The notes: generated by a model not told the origin, from the sequence alone. A stretch of DNA of 64,000 nt from an uncultured Arcanobacterium sp. (GCA_958428545.1 CAUAGM010000001.1:367487-431486), one strand, 5' to 3'; shown: positions 51,121 through 59,845, counted from the stretch's first letter. A program made the numbers and translations.

Positions 51121-51399
51121 GTGAGCGAAGAAACCACGAAAGAGACGCAGCGCAACCACCGCAAGGTACGTCGCGGCTACGTAGTATCAGACAAAATGGA
51201 CAAAACCGTTGTTGTTGAGGTTGAAGATCGCCGTAAGCACTCGCTTTACGGTAAGGTTATGACTCGTACGAAGCGGTATAAGGCTCATGATGAAAATAAC
51301 GAAGTTCATGTAGGTGATCTCGTTGCCATCATGGAGACCCGTCCACTCTCGGCTACCAAGCATTTCCGCGTGGTCGAGATCATCGAAAAGGCGAAGTGA
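51121..51399 (+). CDS. rpsQ: 30S ribosomal protein S17
   Basis: A 92-residue S17, an early assembly protein. I start at GTG 51121 because GAGGT (51111-51115) is 5 bases upstream; a GTG at 51109 overlaps the rpmC stop and is the alternative. Contains GYVVSDKMDKTVVVEVED and RVVEIIEKAK. Last gene of the S10 operon. Confidence 0.94.
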   Translation: MSEETTKETQRNHRKVRRGYVVSDKMDKTVVVEVEDRRKHSLYGKVMTRTKRYKAHDENNEVHVGDLVAIMETRPLSATKHFRVVEIIEKAK

Positions 51400-51508
51400 G
51401 TTTTCGGAGTGAGGCGGTAGTGCGAACGTATTGCCGCCGCATTCCGATCAACCCATCCGTTCGGCAAGGCTCGCTTGGCGAGAACCAGCAGACGATAGGA
51501 GAAAATAA

Positions 51509-51877
51509 ATGATCCAGCAGGAGTCGCGACTCAAGGTTGCCGACAACACCGGTGCGAAGGAAATTCTTTGCATTCGCGTGCTCGGTGGCTCTGGTAAGCG
51601 CTACGCCGGTATTGGCGACGTGATTGTCGCCACCGTAAAGGATGCAATTCCTGGCGGTAACGCAAAGAAAGGCGAAGTTGTTAAGGCCGTAGTTGTGCGT
51701 GCGAAGAAAGAAACGCGCCGCGCTGATGGTTCTTATATCAGCTTCGGAGAAAATGCAGCAGTGCTGCTTAAGAATGAAAATGAGCCACGCGGAACCCGTA
51801 TTTTCGGACCTGTGGCTCGTGAGCTCCGCGAGAAGAAGTTTATGCGTATCGTGTCGCTCGCACCGGAGGTGATCTGA
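51509..51877 (+). CDS. rplN: 50S ribosomal protein L14
   Basis: A 122-residue L14 at the subunit interface. Starts MIQQESRLKVADNTGAKEIL; GATAGGAGAA upstream. The 109-base gap before it contains an imperfect hairpin (about 51405-51447: CGGAGTG and GGCGGTA against TGCCGCC and CATTCCG). First gene of the spc operon. Confidence 0.97.
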   Translation: MIQQESRLKVADNTGAKEILCIRVLGGSGKRYAGIGDVIVATVKDAIPGGNAKKGEVVKAVVVRAKKETRRADGSYISFGENAAVLLKNENEPRGTRIFGPVARELREKKFMRIVSLAPEVI

Positions 51878-51878
51878 G

Positions 51879-52226
51879 ATGGCAGCCAAGATTAAAAAGG
51901 GTGACCTCGTTCAGGTGATCGCTGGTCGTGATAAAGGTATGCAAGGGCGTGTGCTCCAAGTACTCACAAAAGAAGACCGTGTGATTGTTGAAGGCGTGCA
52001 GCGCGTGAAGAAGCACACAAAGGTTGGACGTGATAGTCGTGGAGCTGCTACTGGCGGTATCGAGACGATCGAAGCTCCGATCCACGTGTCCAACGTGATG
52101 CTCGTCGGTCCAGATAAGAAGCCTGTTCGTGTAGGCTTCCGCGAGGTTGAAGTGGAACGCGATGGTCGCAAGAAGCTGATGCGTGAGCGTATCGGTCGTA
52201 AAGCAGGTAAGGAGATCGAGCTGTGA
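51879..52226 (+). CDS. rplX: 50S ribosomal protein L24
   Basis: A 115-residue L24, an assembly initiator. The KOW motif is near the start (KKGDLVQVIAGRDKGMQGRV, 20 residues). One base after rplN; its TGA overlaps the GTG of rplE. Confidence 0.97.
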   Translation: MAAKIKKGDLVQVIAGRDKGMQGRVLQVLTKEDRVIVEGVQRVKKHTKVGRDSRGAATGGIETIEAPIHVSNVMLVGPDKKPVRVGFREVEVERDGRKKLMRERIGRKAGKEIEL

Positions 52227-52783
52227 GTGAAGAAAAAGTTCTACCACGCTTGAAGGCCAAGTACCGCAACGAAATCGTTGAAAAGATGCAGGCGGAGTTC
52301 AACTATCCTAATCCTAATCAGATCGCTGGTTTGGAAAAGATCGTTGTGAATATGGGCGTGGGCGATGCAGCCCGCGATTCTAAGGTAATCGAAGGCGCAA
52401 TCGCAGATATGACTGTGATCACTGGTCAAAAGCCTCAGGTTACCCGTGCTCGTAAGAGCATTGCTCAGTTCAAGCTTCGTGAAGGTATGCCAATTGGTTG
52501 CCACGTCACTTTACGTGGAGATCGTATGTGGGAATTCCTCGATCGTTTGCTTTCGACAGCTCTTCCACGTATTCGCGATTTCCGTGGTCTTTCTGCTAAA
52601 CAGTTTGATGGGCACGGCAACTATACATTCGGTCTCACTGAGCAATCCGTATTCCACGAAATTGATCAAGATAAGATCGATCGCGTCCGTGGTATGGATA
52701 TCACTGTTGTGACGACTGGTAAAACAGACGACGAGGGGCGTTCGCTTCTGAAGCACCTCGGATTCCCATTCAAGGAGGACTGA
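52223..52783 (+). CDS. rplE: 50S ribosomal protein L5
   Basis: A 186-residue L5 binding 5S rRNA. GTG start overlapping the rplX stop (GTGA). Contains VVNMGVGDAARDSKVIEGA and RDFRGLSAKQFDGHGNYTFG (20 residues). Confidence 0.97.
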   Translation: MSEEKVLPRLKAKYRNEIVEKMQAEFNYPNPNQIAGLEKIVVNMGVGDAARDSKVIEGAIADMTVITGQKPQVTRARKSIAQFKLREGMPIGCHVTLRGDRMWEFLDRLLSTALPRIRDFRGLSAKQFDGHGNYTFGLTEQSVFHEIDQDKIDRVRGMDITVVTTGKTDDEGRSLLKHLGFPFKED

Positions 52784-52786
52784 GAT

Positions 52787-52972
52787 ATGGCGAAAACCTC
52801 TCTTAAAGTGAAGGCAGCTCGCGAGCCAAAATTTGCTGTGCGTGGCTATACACGCTGTCAGCGTTGCGGTCGCCCACACTCGGTCTACCGTAAGTTCGGC
52901 CTGTGCCGCGTTTGCCTTCGCGAAATGGCGTTGGCAGGCGAGCTCCCAGGCGTTAAGAAGTCCAGCTGGTAA
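52787..52972 (+). CDS. rpsN: 30S ribosomal protein S14 (zinc type)
   Basis: A 61-residue type Z S14 with zinc ligands C24, C27, C40 and C43 (RCQRCG ... LCRVC). Three bases after rplE. A zinc-free, longer paralogue is not in this window. Confidence 0.97.
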   Translation: MAKTSLKVKAAREPKFAVRGYTRCQRCGRPHSVYRKFGLCRVCLREMALAGELPGVKKSSW

Positions 52973-53026
52973 TAACTACGTGGCAGGTCCGATAAGGAAA
53001 CCGCTACGAGGAAGGGCATAGCCCAC

Positions 53027-53425
53027 ATGACTATGACAGACCCAATCGCAGATATGCTCACGCGTCTGCGCAACGCCAACTCGGCGTATCACGAGACGGT
53101 AGCAATGCCGTACTCGAAGATGAAAGGAAGAATCGCAGAGATTCTTCAGCGTGAAGGCTACATTGCAGCCTATGAGGTAGAGGATGCTCGCGTGGGCAAG
53201 ACTCTCACCCTTACACTCAAATACGGTCCATCCCGTGAGCGTGCGCTTGCTGGTGTTCGCCGTATTTCCAAGCCAGGTTTGCGTGTATACGCAAAGTCGA
53301 CCAATCTTCCTAAGGTACTCGGCGGTCTTGGTGTAGCAATTATTTCAAGCTCAAGCGGGCTGCTCACAGACCGCGAAGCCAAAGCGAAGGGCGTGGGTGG
53401 GGAAGTCCTCGCCTACGTCTGGTGA
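53027..53425 (+). CDS. rpsH: 30S ribosomal protein S8
   Basis: A 132-residue S8, a central-domain assembly protein. Starts MTMTDPIADMLTRLRNANSA and ends with the signature GVGGEVLAYVW. An ATG 6 bases inside is possible but MTMTDPIAD is the usual actinobacterial start. Confidence 0.96.
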   Translation: MTMTDPIADMLTRLRNANSAYHETVAMPYSKMKGRIAEILQREGYIAAYEVEDARVGKTLTLTLKYGPSRERALAGVRRISKPGLRVYAKSTNLPKVLGGLGVAIISSSSGLLTDREAKAKGVGGEVLAYVW

Positions 53426-53442
53426 GAGGAGGGAATTACACA

Positions 53443-53979
53443 ATGTCTCGTATTGGTAAACTCCCTATCACCATTCCTGCAGGTGTTGAAGTAAAACTCG
53501 ATGATCGCGTAGTCACAGTGAAAGGTCCGAAAGGCGAGCTTTCACAGGCTGTTCCAGAGCCGATTGAGGTGACGATTGACGGAGATCAGATTACGTTCAC
53601 TCGTCCAAATGATGAGCGTATTTCTCGTTCGCTTCACGGTTTGAGCCGTACTCTTATTTACAACAACATCATCGGTGTAACCCAGGGCTATTCAAAAGCC
53701 ATGGAAATTGTTGGCACTGGTTATCGTGTTGTCCCGAAGGGTAAAGATCTCGAATTTTCGCTCGGTTATTCGCATACGATTTTGGTTGAGGCTCCAGAAG
53801 GAATTTCTTTCGCAGTGGACGGTCCAACTAAATTCTCTGTGAACGGTATTTCCAAGCAGCAGGTGGGCGAAATTGCTGCTCAGATTCGTAAGCTGCGTAA
53901 GCCTGAGCCATATAAGGGCAAGGGTGTCAAGTATGCTGACGAGCGCATTCGCCGCAAGGCTGGAAAGGCTGGTAAGTGA
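53443..53979 (+). CDS. rplF: 50S ribosomal protein L6
   Basis: A 178-residue L6 near the sarcin-ricin loop. ATG 53443 follows GAGGAGGG and gives MSRIGKLPITIPAGVEV; the earlier in-frame start lies before this ribosome site and is rejected. C-terminal PEPYKGKGVKYADERIRRK is the family signature. Confidence 0.96.
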   Translation: MSRIGKLPITIPAGVEVKLDDRVVTVKGPKGELSQAVPEPIEVTIDGDQITFTRPNDERISRSLHGLSRTLIYNNIIGVTQGYSKAMEIVGTGYRVVPKGKDLEFSLGYSHTILVEAPEGISFAVDGPTKFSVNGISKQQVGEIAAQIRKLRKPEPYKGKGVKYADERIRRKAGKAGK

Positions 53980-54350
53980 TGGTCGTTTCAATTAAAGGCA
54001 AAGGCAAGTTTATTGCTCGTGCACGCCGTCACCAGCGTGTTCGTAAACTCGTGCACGGTACGCCAGAGCGCCCACGTCTCGTTGTCACCCGTTCTAACCG
54101 TCACATGGTTGCGCAGGTTATCGACGATACAGTTGGCAAGACTCTCGTTTCGGCATCAACTCTTGAAGCTGAGCTTCGTGCATCGTCTGTTGCAAAGACG
54201 GATAAAGCACGTGAAGTTGGTAAGCTCATTGGTAAACGTGCAGTTGAAGCAGGTATTACCGCAGTTGTATTCGACCGCGGTGGCAATAAGTATCACGGGC
54301 GCGTGGCAGCAGTAGCTGACGGTGCGCGCGAGGCAGGACTGGTGCTCTAA
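53979..54350 (+). CDS. rplR: 50S ribosomal protein L18
   Basis: A 123-residue L18, 5S rRNA binder. The ATG at 53979 shares its A with the rplF stop (TGATG); GTG 53976 is the alternative. Contains RRHQRVRKLVHGTPERPRL and FDRGGNKYHGRVAAVADGAR (20 residues). Confidence 0.95.
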   Translation: MVVSIKGKGKFIARARRHQRVRKLVHGTPERPRLVVTRSNRHMVAQVIDDTVGKTLVSASTLEAELRASSVAKTDKAREVGKLIGKRAVEAGITAVVFDRGGNKYHGRVAAVADGAREAGLVL

Positions 54351-54373
54351 TGGCAGATCGAGAGGAAACAGTG

Positions 54374-55081
54374 ATGGCTGATCAGACTCAAGATCAGATC
54401 CAAGAGCGTGAAGAACGCTCCGAAGGGCGTGGTCGTGGCACTCGCCGTGGCGAACGTCGCAACGAGCGCCGTGGTGAGCGCCGTAATGAAGAAAAGAACG
54501 CTTATGTTGAGCGTGTCGTCACGATTAATCGCGTGGCAAAGACCGTTAAAGGCGGTCGCCGCATGAGCTTCACAGCTCTCGTGGTTGTGGGTGACGGCAA
54601 TGGCACTGTCGGTGTCGGCTATGGCAAAGCTAAGGAAGTTCCTGCAGCTATTGCTAAAGGTACTGAAGATGCGAAGAAGAATTTCTTCAAAGTTCCTCGT
54701 CTCGGCACGACTATTCCGCACATGGTGCAGGGTGAAGATGCCGCTGGTATCGTTATGCTTCGTCCCGCATCAGCTGGTACTGGCGTTATCGCTGGTGGTC
54801 CAGTACGTGCATTGATGGAAGCTGCTGGTATTCATGATGTGCTTTCAAAGAGTCTCGGATCCTCAAATGCGATCAATATCGTGCGTGGTGCGGTTGCTGC
54901 TCTTAAGCAGCTTGAACAGCCAGAAGCTGTGGCAGCGCGTCGTGGGCTTCCGCTCGACCAGGTTGCGCCTGCAGGAATGCTTCGTAAGCGTGCTGAGGCT
55001 GAGGCTAAAGAACGTGAAGATGCCAAGATTGCAGCTGAGATCGCTGAAAATGAAGCAGCTGCTGCGGGGGTGAGTGCCTGA
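54374..55081 (+). CDS. rpsE: 30S ribosomal protein S5 with basic N-terminal extension
   Basis: A 235-residue S5 involved in decoding fidelity. I start at ATG 54374 because AGAGGA is 7 bases upstream; ATG 54350, overlapping the rplR stop, would add 8 residues. The N-terminus is an Arg/Glu/Gly-rich extension (about 40 residues), then YVERVVTINRVAKTVKGGRR opens the S5 domain. Ala/Glu-rich C-terminus. Confidence 0.92.
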   Translation: MADQTQDQIQEREERSEGRGRGTRRGERRNERRGERRNEEKNAYVERVVTINRVAKTVKGGRRMSFTALVVVGDGNGTVGVGYGKAKEVPAAIAKGTEDAKKNFFKVPRLGTTIPHMVQGEDAAGIVMLRPASAGTGVIAGGPVRALMEAAGIHDVLSKSLGSSNAINIVRGAVAALKQLEQPEAVAARRGLPLDQVAPAGMLRKRAEAEAKEREDAKIAAEIAENEAAAAGVSA

Positions 55082-55263
55082 TGGCAACATTGAAGATTAC
55101 GATGGTGAAAGGTCTGGTTCGTGCAAAGCAGAACCAGAAAGACACGATCCGTACGCTCGGTCTGCGTAAGATTCATCAGAGCGTTGAACGTGAAGATACA
55201 CCAGCTGTGCGAGGTATGATTCGTACTGTTGCACACCTTGTGGAAGTTGAGGAGGTGGCCTGA
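55081..55263 (+). CDS. rpmD: 50S ribosomal protein L30
   Basis: A 60-residue L30. ATG shares one base with the rpsE stop (TGATG) and its own stop shares one base with rplO, so rpsE-rpmD-rplO are chained. Contains KITMVKGLVRAKQNQKDTIR (20 residues). Confidence 0.96.
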   Translation: MATLKITMVKGLVRAKQNQKDTIRTLGLRKIHQSVEREDTPAVRGMIRTVAHLVEVEEVA

Positions 55264-55736
55264 TGGCAGAAGAAACTGTTGAAAAGCAGAGTATCTTGAA
55301 AATACATGATCTCAAGCCAGCTCCAGGCTCCAAAAAGAGCCGTACTCGCGTTGGTCGTGGTGAAGGTTCTAAAGGTAAGACTGCTGGTCGCGGTACCAAG
55401 GGTACGAAGGCTCGTTACCAGGTGAGTGCAGCTTTTGAAGGCGGACAGATGCCGATGCATATGCGTCTTCCAAAGCTTCGTGGTTTCAAGAATCCAAATC
55501 GAGTTGTCTACCAGGTTGTAAACTTGGATCGCATCTCGGAGCTTTTCCCTGAAGGTGGTTCGATTTCGGTTGAAGATCTCGTTGCTGCAGGCGCTGTGCG
55601 CGCTGGGGAACTGGTGAAGGTTCTCGGTGACGGTGAGATTACTGTGAAAATCGATCTTACCGTTGATAAGTGGAGTGCTTCTGCGGCTCAGAAGATTGAA
55701 GCTGCAGGCGGTTCTCTCACTCAGCGTGAGGTCTGA
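55263..55736 (+). CDS. rplO: 50S ribosomal protein L15
   Basis: A 157-residue L15, late assembly protein. Contains HDLKPAPGSKKSRTRVGRG and GQMPMHMRLPKLRGFKN; C-terminal EAAGGSL. The usual secY start is 156 bases further on, beyond a hairpin. Confidence 0.97.
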   Translation: MAEETVEKQSILKIHDLKPAPGSKKSRTRVGRGEGSKGKTAGRGTKGTKARYQVSAAFEGGQMPMHMRLPKLRGFKNPNRVVYQVVNLDRISELFPEGGSISVEDLVAAGAVRAGELVKVLGDGEITVKIDLTVDKWSASAAQKIEAAGGSLTQREV

Positions 55737-55748
55737 TAATTGTATAAT

Positions 55749-55793
55749 GTGCGTGGTCGGTTTCCTTTTTTTTGATGGAAGCCGACCACGCAC
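55749..55793 (+). terminator. Hairpin with T-rich loop between rplO and secY
   Basis: A 17-bp stem (GTGCGTGGTCGGTTTCC with GGAAGCCGACCACGCAC, one G-T pair) whose loop is TTTTTTTTGAT. The bases after the stem are not T-rich. Possible tail-less terminator or partial attenuator inside the spc cluster. Confidence 0.55.
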
Positions 55794-55892
55794 AATGAAG
55801 ACCACTAGTTTTCATGTAGAGTGTAAACATTAAATATTTCTTGCATCGCATTTTACGCATTGACGATGAGGTGCTGACATAGGAGGACGCAA

Positions 55893-57182
55893 TTGCTTAA
55901 AGCACTAATCGCGGCATTCCATACCCCAGATCTACGCCGCAAGCTTTTGATTACCATGTTTATCATGGCGCTTTATCGCTTGGGTACCTATATGCCTGCA
56001 CCGTTCGTCTCTTATACGAACTTACAGCAGTGCTTGGCTCAGCAAGGTAGCGGTGCCGATCTGCTCACGATGATGAATATGTTTGCTGGTGGCGGTATGC
56101 TGCAGCTTTCGGTGTTTTCACTTGGCATTATGCCGTATATTACGGCATCGATTATCGTCCAGCTGATGCGCGTTGTGATTCCTCGTTTCGAGGAACTGCA
56201 TAAGGAAGGGCAGACTGGGCAGGCGAAGCTTACTGAGTACACGCGCTATGTAACGATTTTCCTTGCAATTCTTCAAAGCTCTGTGATCGTTTCTGTGGCA
56301 AACTCAAGTTTGTTCCCTGGATGCACTGTCAAGCCTATTCCTGATCATTCGATTCCGACTTTGCTGATGATGATTCTGACGATGACAGCGGGTACTGGTT
56401 TAGTTATGTGGCTCGCTGAAATTATCACGGAAAAAGGTGTTGGCAATGGTATGTCGCTGCTGATTTTCACTGGTATTGCAGCGAATTTCCCAACTCTTGT
56501 CGGTACTGTTGCAAAGGGTGCCAACCCAGTGAAAGATGTGCTCGTCGTTCTTATTATGTTCCTCGCAATTACGGCCATCGTTGTATTTGTGGAGCAGAGC
56601 CAGCGCCGCATTCCCGTTCAATATGCAAAGCGTGTGGTCGGGCGACGCACATATGGAGGTTCCAGCACGTACATCCCGATCAAAGTAAATATGGCAAACG
56701 TGATCCCAGTGATTTTCGCTAGCTCGATCCTTTCCTTGCCGCAGATGATCGCAACATTCGGTGATCAGACAAAGGGGTGGGTACAGTGGATTAGTTCGCA
56801 TTTCACCTACAGTTCGCCATGGTATTTGCTTACATACGCGTTGCTTATTATTTTCTTCGCTTTCTTCTATACGAGTATCACTTTTAACCCTGAAGAGATA
56901 TCAGACAACATGAAGAAGTATGGCGGCTTTATTCCAGGTATTCGAGCAGGGCAGCCAACTGCTGACTACCTGCGTTATGTGATTAACCGCATCAACTGGG
57001 TCGGCGCTTTCTATCTGGCGATTGTGGCAATGATTCCGTATATCGTATTCAACACTCTTGGTGTGCAGAATACAGGTATTGGCGGCACATCAATTATCAT
57101 TTTGGTTGGTGTCGGTCTGCAGACGGTTAAGGATATTAACGCACAGCTTCAGCAGCGCCATTATGATGGCTTCCTGCGTTAA
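55893..57182 (+). CDS. secY: Preprotein translocase subunit SecY
   Basis: A 429-residue, ten-helix channel subunit of the Sec translocon. TTG start; AGGAGG (55881-55886) is 6 bases upstream. Visible: the plug/helix 2 region GGGMLQLSVFSLGIMPYI, then ITASIIVQL, and the cytoplasmic RRIPVQYAKRVVGRR loop that binds SecA. It is separated from rplO by a hairpin and a likely promoter region. Confidence 0.96.
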   Translation: MLKALIAAFHTPDLRRKLLITMFIMALYRLGTYMPAPFVSYTNLQQCLAQQGSGADLLTMMNMFAGGGMLQLSVFSLGIMPYITASIIVQLMRVVIPRFEELHKEGQTGQAKLTEYTRYVTIFLAILQSSVIVSVANSSLFPGCTVKPIPDHSIPTLLMMILTMTAGTGLVMWLAEIITEKGVGNGMSLLIFTGIAANFPTLVGTVAKGANPVKDVLVVLIMFLAITAIVVFVEQSQRRIPVQYAKRVVGRRTYGGSSTYIPIKVNMANVIPVIFASSILSLPQMIATFGDQTKGWVQWISSHFTYSSPWYLLTYALLIIFFAFFYTSITFNPEEISDNMKKYGGFIPGIRAGQPTADYLRYVINRINWVGAFYLAIVAMIPYIVFNTLGVQNTGIGGTSIIILVGVGLQTVKDINAQLQQRHYDGFLR

Positions 57183-57284
57183 ACTTTGCGATTGGAAAAG
57201 CTGGCTAAGCCGGCACAAACTAAAGAGTTAGTGCGTGCTAACGGGAGCTGCTGTAAGCGAATAATTTAATACAGTGTTTTAGGT

Positions 57285-57325
57285 ATGCGTGTTGGGTGAG
57301 TTTTTGAAATTCACCCAACACGCAT
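57285..57325 (+). terminator. Hairpin with T-rich loop between secY and adk
   Basis: Perfect 15-bp arms ATGCGTGTTGGGTGA/TCACCCAACACGCAT, loop GTTTTTGAAAT. No T tail. Same design as the hairpin between rplO and secY. Confidence 0.6.
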
Positions 57326-57425
57326 ATTCTGTGACGTTTTTCGTATATAACGGCTGTGAGCGCGCGGTACTATTGGTGCGGATGCTTGAGAGCATAGACA
57401 GATAAAAGAATATAAAGGAGGCGCG

Positions 57426-58007
57426 ATGAAAGCGCGTTTGATTATGGTAGGCCCTCCTGGCGCTGGAAAAGGGACTCAAGCTGTATCCCTCACCCACACA
57501 ATGGAAATTCCTAATATCTCGACGGGCGCGATTTTCCGCAGCAACATGGCTCAAGGAACTGATCTGGGAGAGCAGGCACGAGCGTTTATGGAATCGGGAA
57601 ATCTCGTTCCAGATGAGATTACTGATGCGATGGTGCGTGCTCGCTTAGGAGAATCTGATGCATCGGAAGGATTCTTACTTGACGGGTATCCGCGTAACGC
57701 TCATCAAGTGGACGAGCTTGATTCAATTCTTGAGTCTTTCGGTACACATCTCGATGCTGTCGTAGAGATAACAATTCCAGATGAGCAGATCGTGGATCGT
57801 CTCCTCAATCGCGCTAAGCTCGAAGGGCGTTCTGACGATACAGAAGATGTTATCCGTCATCGTATTAACGTCTACCATGAGCAAACTGCTCCGGTTGTTG
57901 ATCTCTATCACAAACGAGGCATCTTGCTTACTATCGATGGTACGGGGACGATTGATGAGGTTCACGAACGGATTATCGCAGCGTTGAGGAGTTTTTTGAA
58001 TGCGTAA
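57426..58007 (+). CDS. adk: Adenylate kinase
   Basis: A 193-residue short-form adenylate kinase (no zinc LID insertion). P-loop GPPGAGKGT (residues 9-17, K15), ISTGAIFR (AMP site), LDGYPRNAHQ, and RSDDTEDVIRHRINVY. AAAGGAGG precedes the ATG. It balances AMP, ADP and ATP. Its end overlaps the map start by 8 bases. Confidence 0.96.
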   Translation: MKARLIMVGPPGAGKGTQAVSLTHTMEIPNISTGAIFRSNMAQGTDLGEQARAFMESGNLVPDEITDAMVRARLGESDASEGFLLDGYPRNAHQVDELDSILESFGTHLDAVVEITIPDEQIVDRLLNRAKLEGRSDDTEDVIRHRINVYHEQTAPVVDLYHKRGILLTIDGTGTIDEVHERIIAALRSFLNA

Positions 58008-58842
58008 ATCTGGCCGTATTGAGCTAAAATCGGATGCCCAAATTGTGCAGATGCGCCGAGCGGCATTAGTCGTGGCAGATATTCATGAAGCATTACTAAA
58101 AGCTGCTACCCCTGGAATTTCCACGCAGGAGCTTGACGATATTGCGCGAGATGTTCTAGTTTCCCACAATGCTCGGTCAAACTTTTTTGGATACTATGAT
58201 TACCCAGCTCAAACGTGTATATCCGTCAATTCAACCGTGGTGCATGGTATCCCGAGTAATGAATGTTTACAACCTGGAGATATCGTCAGTTTTGATTGCG
58301 GAGCCTTTCTTGGCGGCTGGAATGCTGACGCGTGCGTAACTGCTGTGATCCCAGGGGGTGACGCCGAACGTCATCGCCGGCGTGAAGAACTCAGTGCCGT
58401 CACAAAAGAAGCTATGTGGCAAGGAATTGCCGCAATGGCCACTGGGCGCTATGTGGGGGATATTGGGGCTGCAATTGATGATTACATCGATGCTTTACCT
58501 GCGCAGACGCGTCCCTCTATTGTGAAAGAATTTATTGGGCATGGGATTGGCACTCACATGCATATGGATCCCGAAGTCTATAATTTCCGTGCTCGCGCTA
58601 GGAAAATAAAACTTCAGCCTGGTATGGTGCTTTGCATTGAGCCGATTCTTGCTGCGGGATCTGCCGAAAACTACACGTTGCCAGATCAATGGACAGTAAA
58701 AACGTATGACGGCTCTGACGGTTGCCACTGGGAGCATGAGGTTGCTTTACACTCGAAGGGGATATGGGTGCTGAGTGCACGTGACGGCGGGGCATCAGAG
58801 CTTGCCCGTTTCGGTATCACGCCTGTGCCTCTTGAAGGCTAA
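58000..58842 (+). CDS. map: Methionine aminopeptidase, type I
   Basis: A 280-residue metallopeptidase removing N-terminal Met. Metal ligands are seen in VSFDCGAFLGGWNADACV (two Asp), FIGHGIGTHMHMDPEV (His), CIEPILA (Glu) and HWEHEVAL (Glu). It overlaps adk by 8 bases and is followed at once by a possible small coupled frame at 58844. Confidence 0.96.
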   Translation: MRKSGRIELKSDAQIVQMRRAALVVADIHEALLKAATPGISTQELDDIARDVLVSHNARSNFFGYYDYPAQTCISVNSTVVHGIPSNECLQPGDIVSFDCGAFLGGWNADACVTAVIPGGDAERHRRREELSAVTKEAMWQGIAAMATGRYVGDIGAAIDDYIDALPAQTRPSIVKEFIGHGIGTHMHMDPEVYNFRARARKIKLQPGMVLCIEPILAAGSAENYTLPDQWTVKTYDGSDGCHWEHEVALHSKGIWVLSARDGGASELARFGITPVPLEG

Positions 58843-58843
58843 T

Positions 58844-59036
58844 ATGGCACAGGAGATATTTCCGCTAGGTGATTGGTGCATTGTATCCCCTCTCCCTAAT
58901 CAAAGGACGGCAAAGGGGTAAGAATATCGAGCCATACATTTCTTGGTGGCAAGATGCGTGGCAAGACGTGCGGCAAGATATCGTTTACTATGTTGGCAAA
59001 CGTGCGCAGATAGCAGTACGCGGTATGAAGAAATAA
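58844..59036 (+). pseudogene. Possible frameshifted small gene coupled to map
   Basis: ATG 58844 is 5 bases after GAAGG (58834-58838) and one base after the map stop. It reads 25 codons (MAQEIFPLGDWCIVSPLPNQ...) to TAA 58919-58921. One frame over, a protein-like frame runs on to TAA 59034-59036 (NIEPYISWWQDAWQDVRQDI, then VYYVGKRAQIAVRGMKK). Joined by a single frameshift they would give about 60 residues. Not recognised; either a broken gene or chance. Confidence 0.3.
58947..58982. repeat. Three tandem 12-base units
   Basis: TGGCAAGATGCG, TGGCAAGACGTG, CGGCAAGATATC in direct succession, each with GGCAAGA. In the frame described above they give WQDA, WQDV, RQDI. Confidence 0.6.
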
Positions 59037-59450
59037 TAGGATGATTTCATTATTGATGAGATCGAGGGAAATAAACTCTAGATACTTTCTGTTGAGTTTC
59101 GTAGTGAAATTTATAGAGTCTATTTCGTTTCGATGTGCGATAGATACTGATCGATGCATGATAGATACTGAACTTTCACGCGTTTAACGGTAAATATGAT
59201 AATAAGATATAAAGTGAACTCATGCGAGACAGAACAGCAGCTTTCAGTACATTGAAAGTTTTCTGCCGAGGCTTTCATGCTAACGATAGAAGTAAGGCGT
59301 GCTCATAGTATCGATCTCTTTTCTGTGTGCGTGAGAGAAAGCACGCTTTGCTGAGTTTTTTTGCCTCAACATCACAGGTATAATGATCCGTGGTCTTATG
59401 TGTTTTGCGCATGGATCACATAATATAAAACATCAGGTTAGCGGAGACTA
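59037..59450 (+). promoter_or_regulatory. infA upstream region with leader hairpin and -10 element
   Basis: AAGGCGTGCT (59294-59303) pairs with AGCACGCTTT (59340-59349), enclosing further TCTC/GAGA pairing, and is followed by GCTGAG and a run of seven T: terminator-like. A perfect TATAAT lies at 59379-59384, about 65 bases before infA; no good -35 was found at normal spacing. The rest of the region shows no gene. Confidence 0.45.
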
Positions 59451-59672
59451 ATGGCGAAAAAAGAAGGCAAAATTGAGGTAGAAGGAAGAGTTACGGAAGC
59501 TCTTCCCGATGCAATGTTTCGTGTAGAGCTAGAAAATGGGCATATGGTGCTCGGCTATATTTCTGGCAAAATGCGCCAGCACTACATCAAAATCCTTCCC
59601 GAAGATCGCGTGATTGTGGAGCTGTCGCCCTACGATCTGAATCGCGGTCGCATCGTGTATCGCTTTAAGTAG
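59451..59672 (+). CDS. infA: Translation initiation factor IF-1
   Basis: A 73-residue S1-fold protein that covers the A site during initiation. Contains EGRVTEALPDAMFRVELENG (20 residues) and SPYDLNRGRIVYRFK. It begins the infA-rpmJ-rpsM-rpsK-rpoA-rplQ run and probably has its own promoter. Confidence 0.97.
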   Translation: MAKKEGKIEVEGRVTEALPDAMFRVELENGHMVLGYISGKMRQHYIKILPEDRVIVELSPYDLNRGRIVYRFK

Positions 59673-59728
59673 ACGCGCGAGGAGCTATGCGTTTACTGCA
59701 AAGTAAACTACATAGCAGAGGATAGAGA

Positions 59729-59845
59729 ATGAAGGTTAAGCCAAGTGTGAAGCGGATCTGCGATCACTGCAAAATCATTCGTCGTCACGGACGCGTGATG
59801 GTGATTTGCGGTTCTAATCCGCGGCACAAGCAGCGTCAGGGCTGA
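59729..59845 (+). CDS. rpmJ: 50S ribosomal protein L36 (zinc type)
   Basis: A 38-residue L36: MKVKPSVKRICDHCKIIRRH (20 residues), then GRVMVICGSNPRHKQRQG. Zinc ligands C11, C14, C27 and H33. GAGGATAGAG lies upstream of the ATG. It lies between infA and rpsM as in most bacteria. Confidence 0.97.
   Translation: MKVKPSVKRICDHCKIIRRHGRVMVICGSNPRHKQRQG

Noticed and set aside
58896..59159. Minus-strand 87-residue frame between map and infA
   Set aside because: No ribosome site or motif and composition reflects AT-rich DNA.
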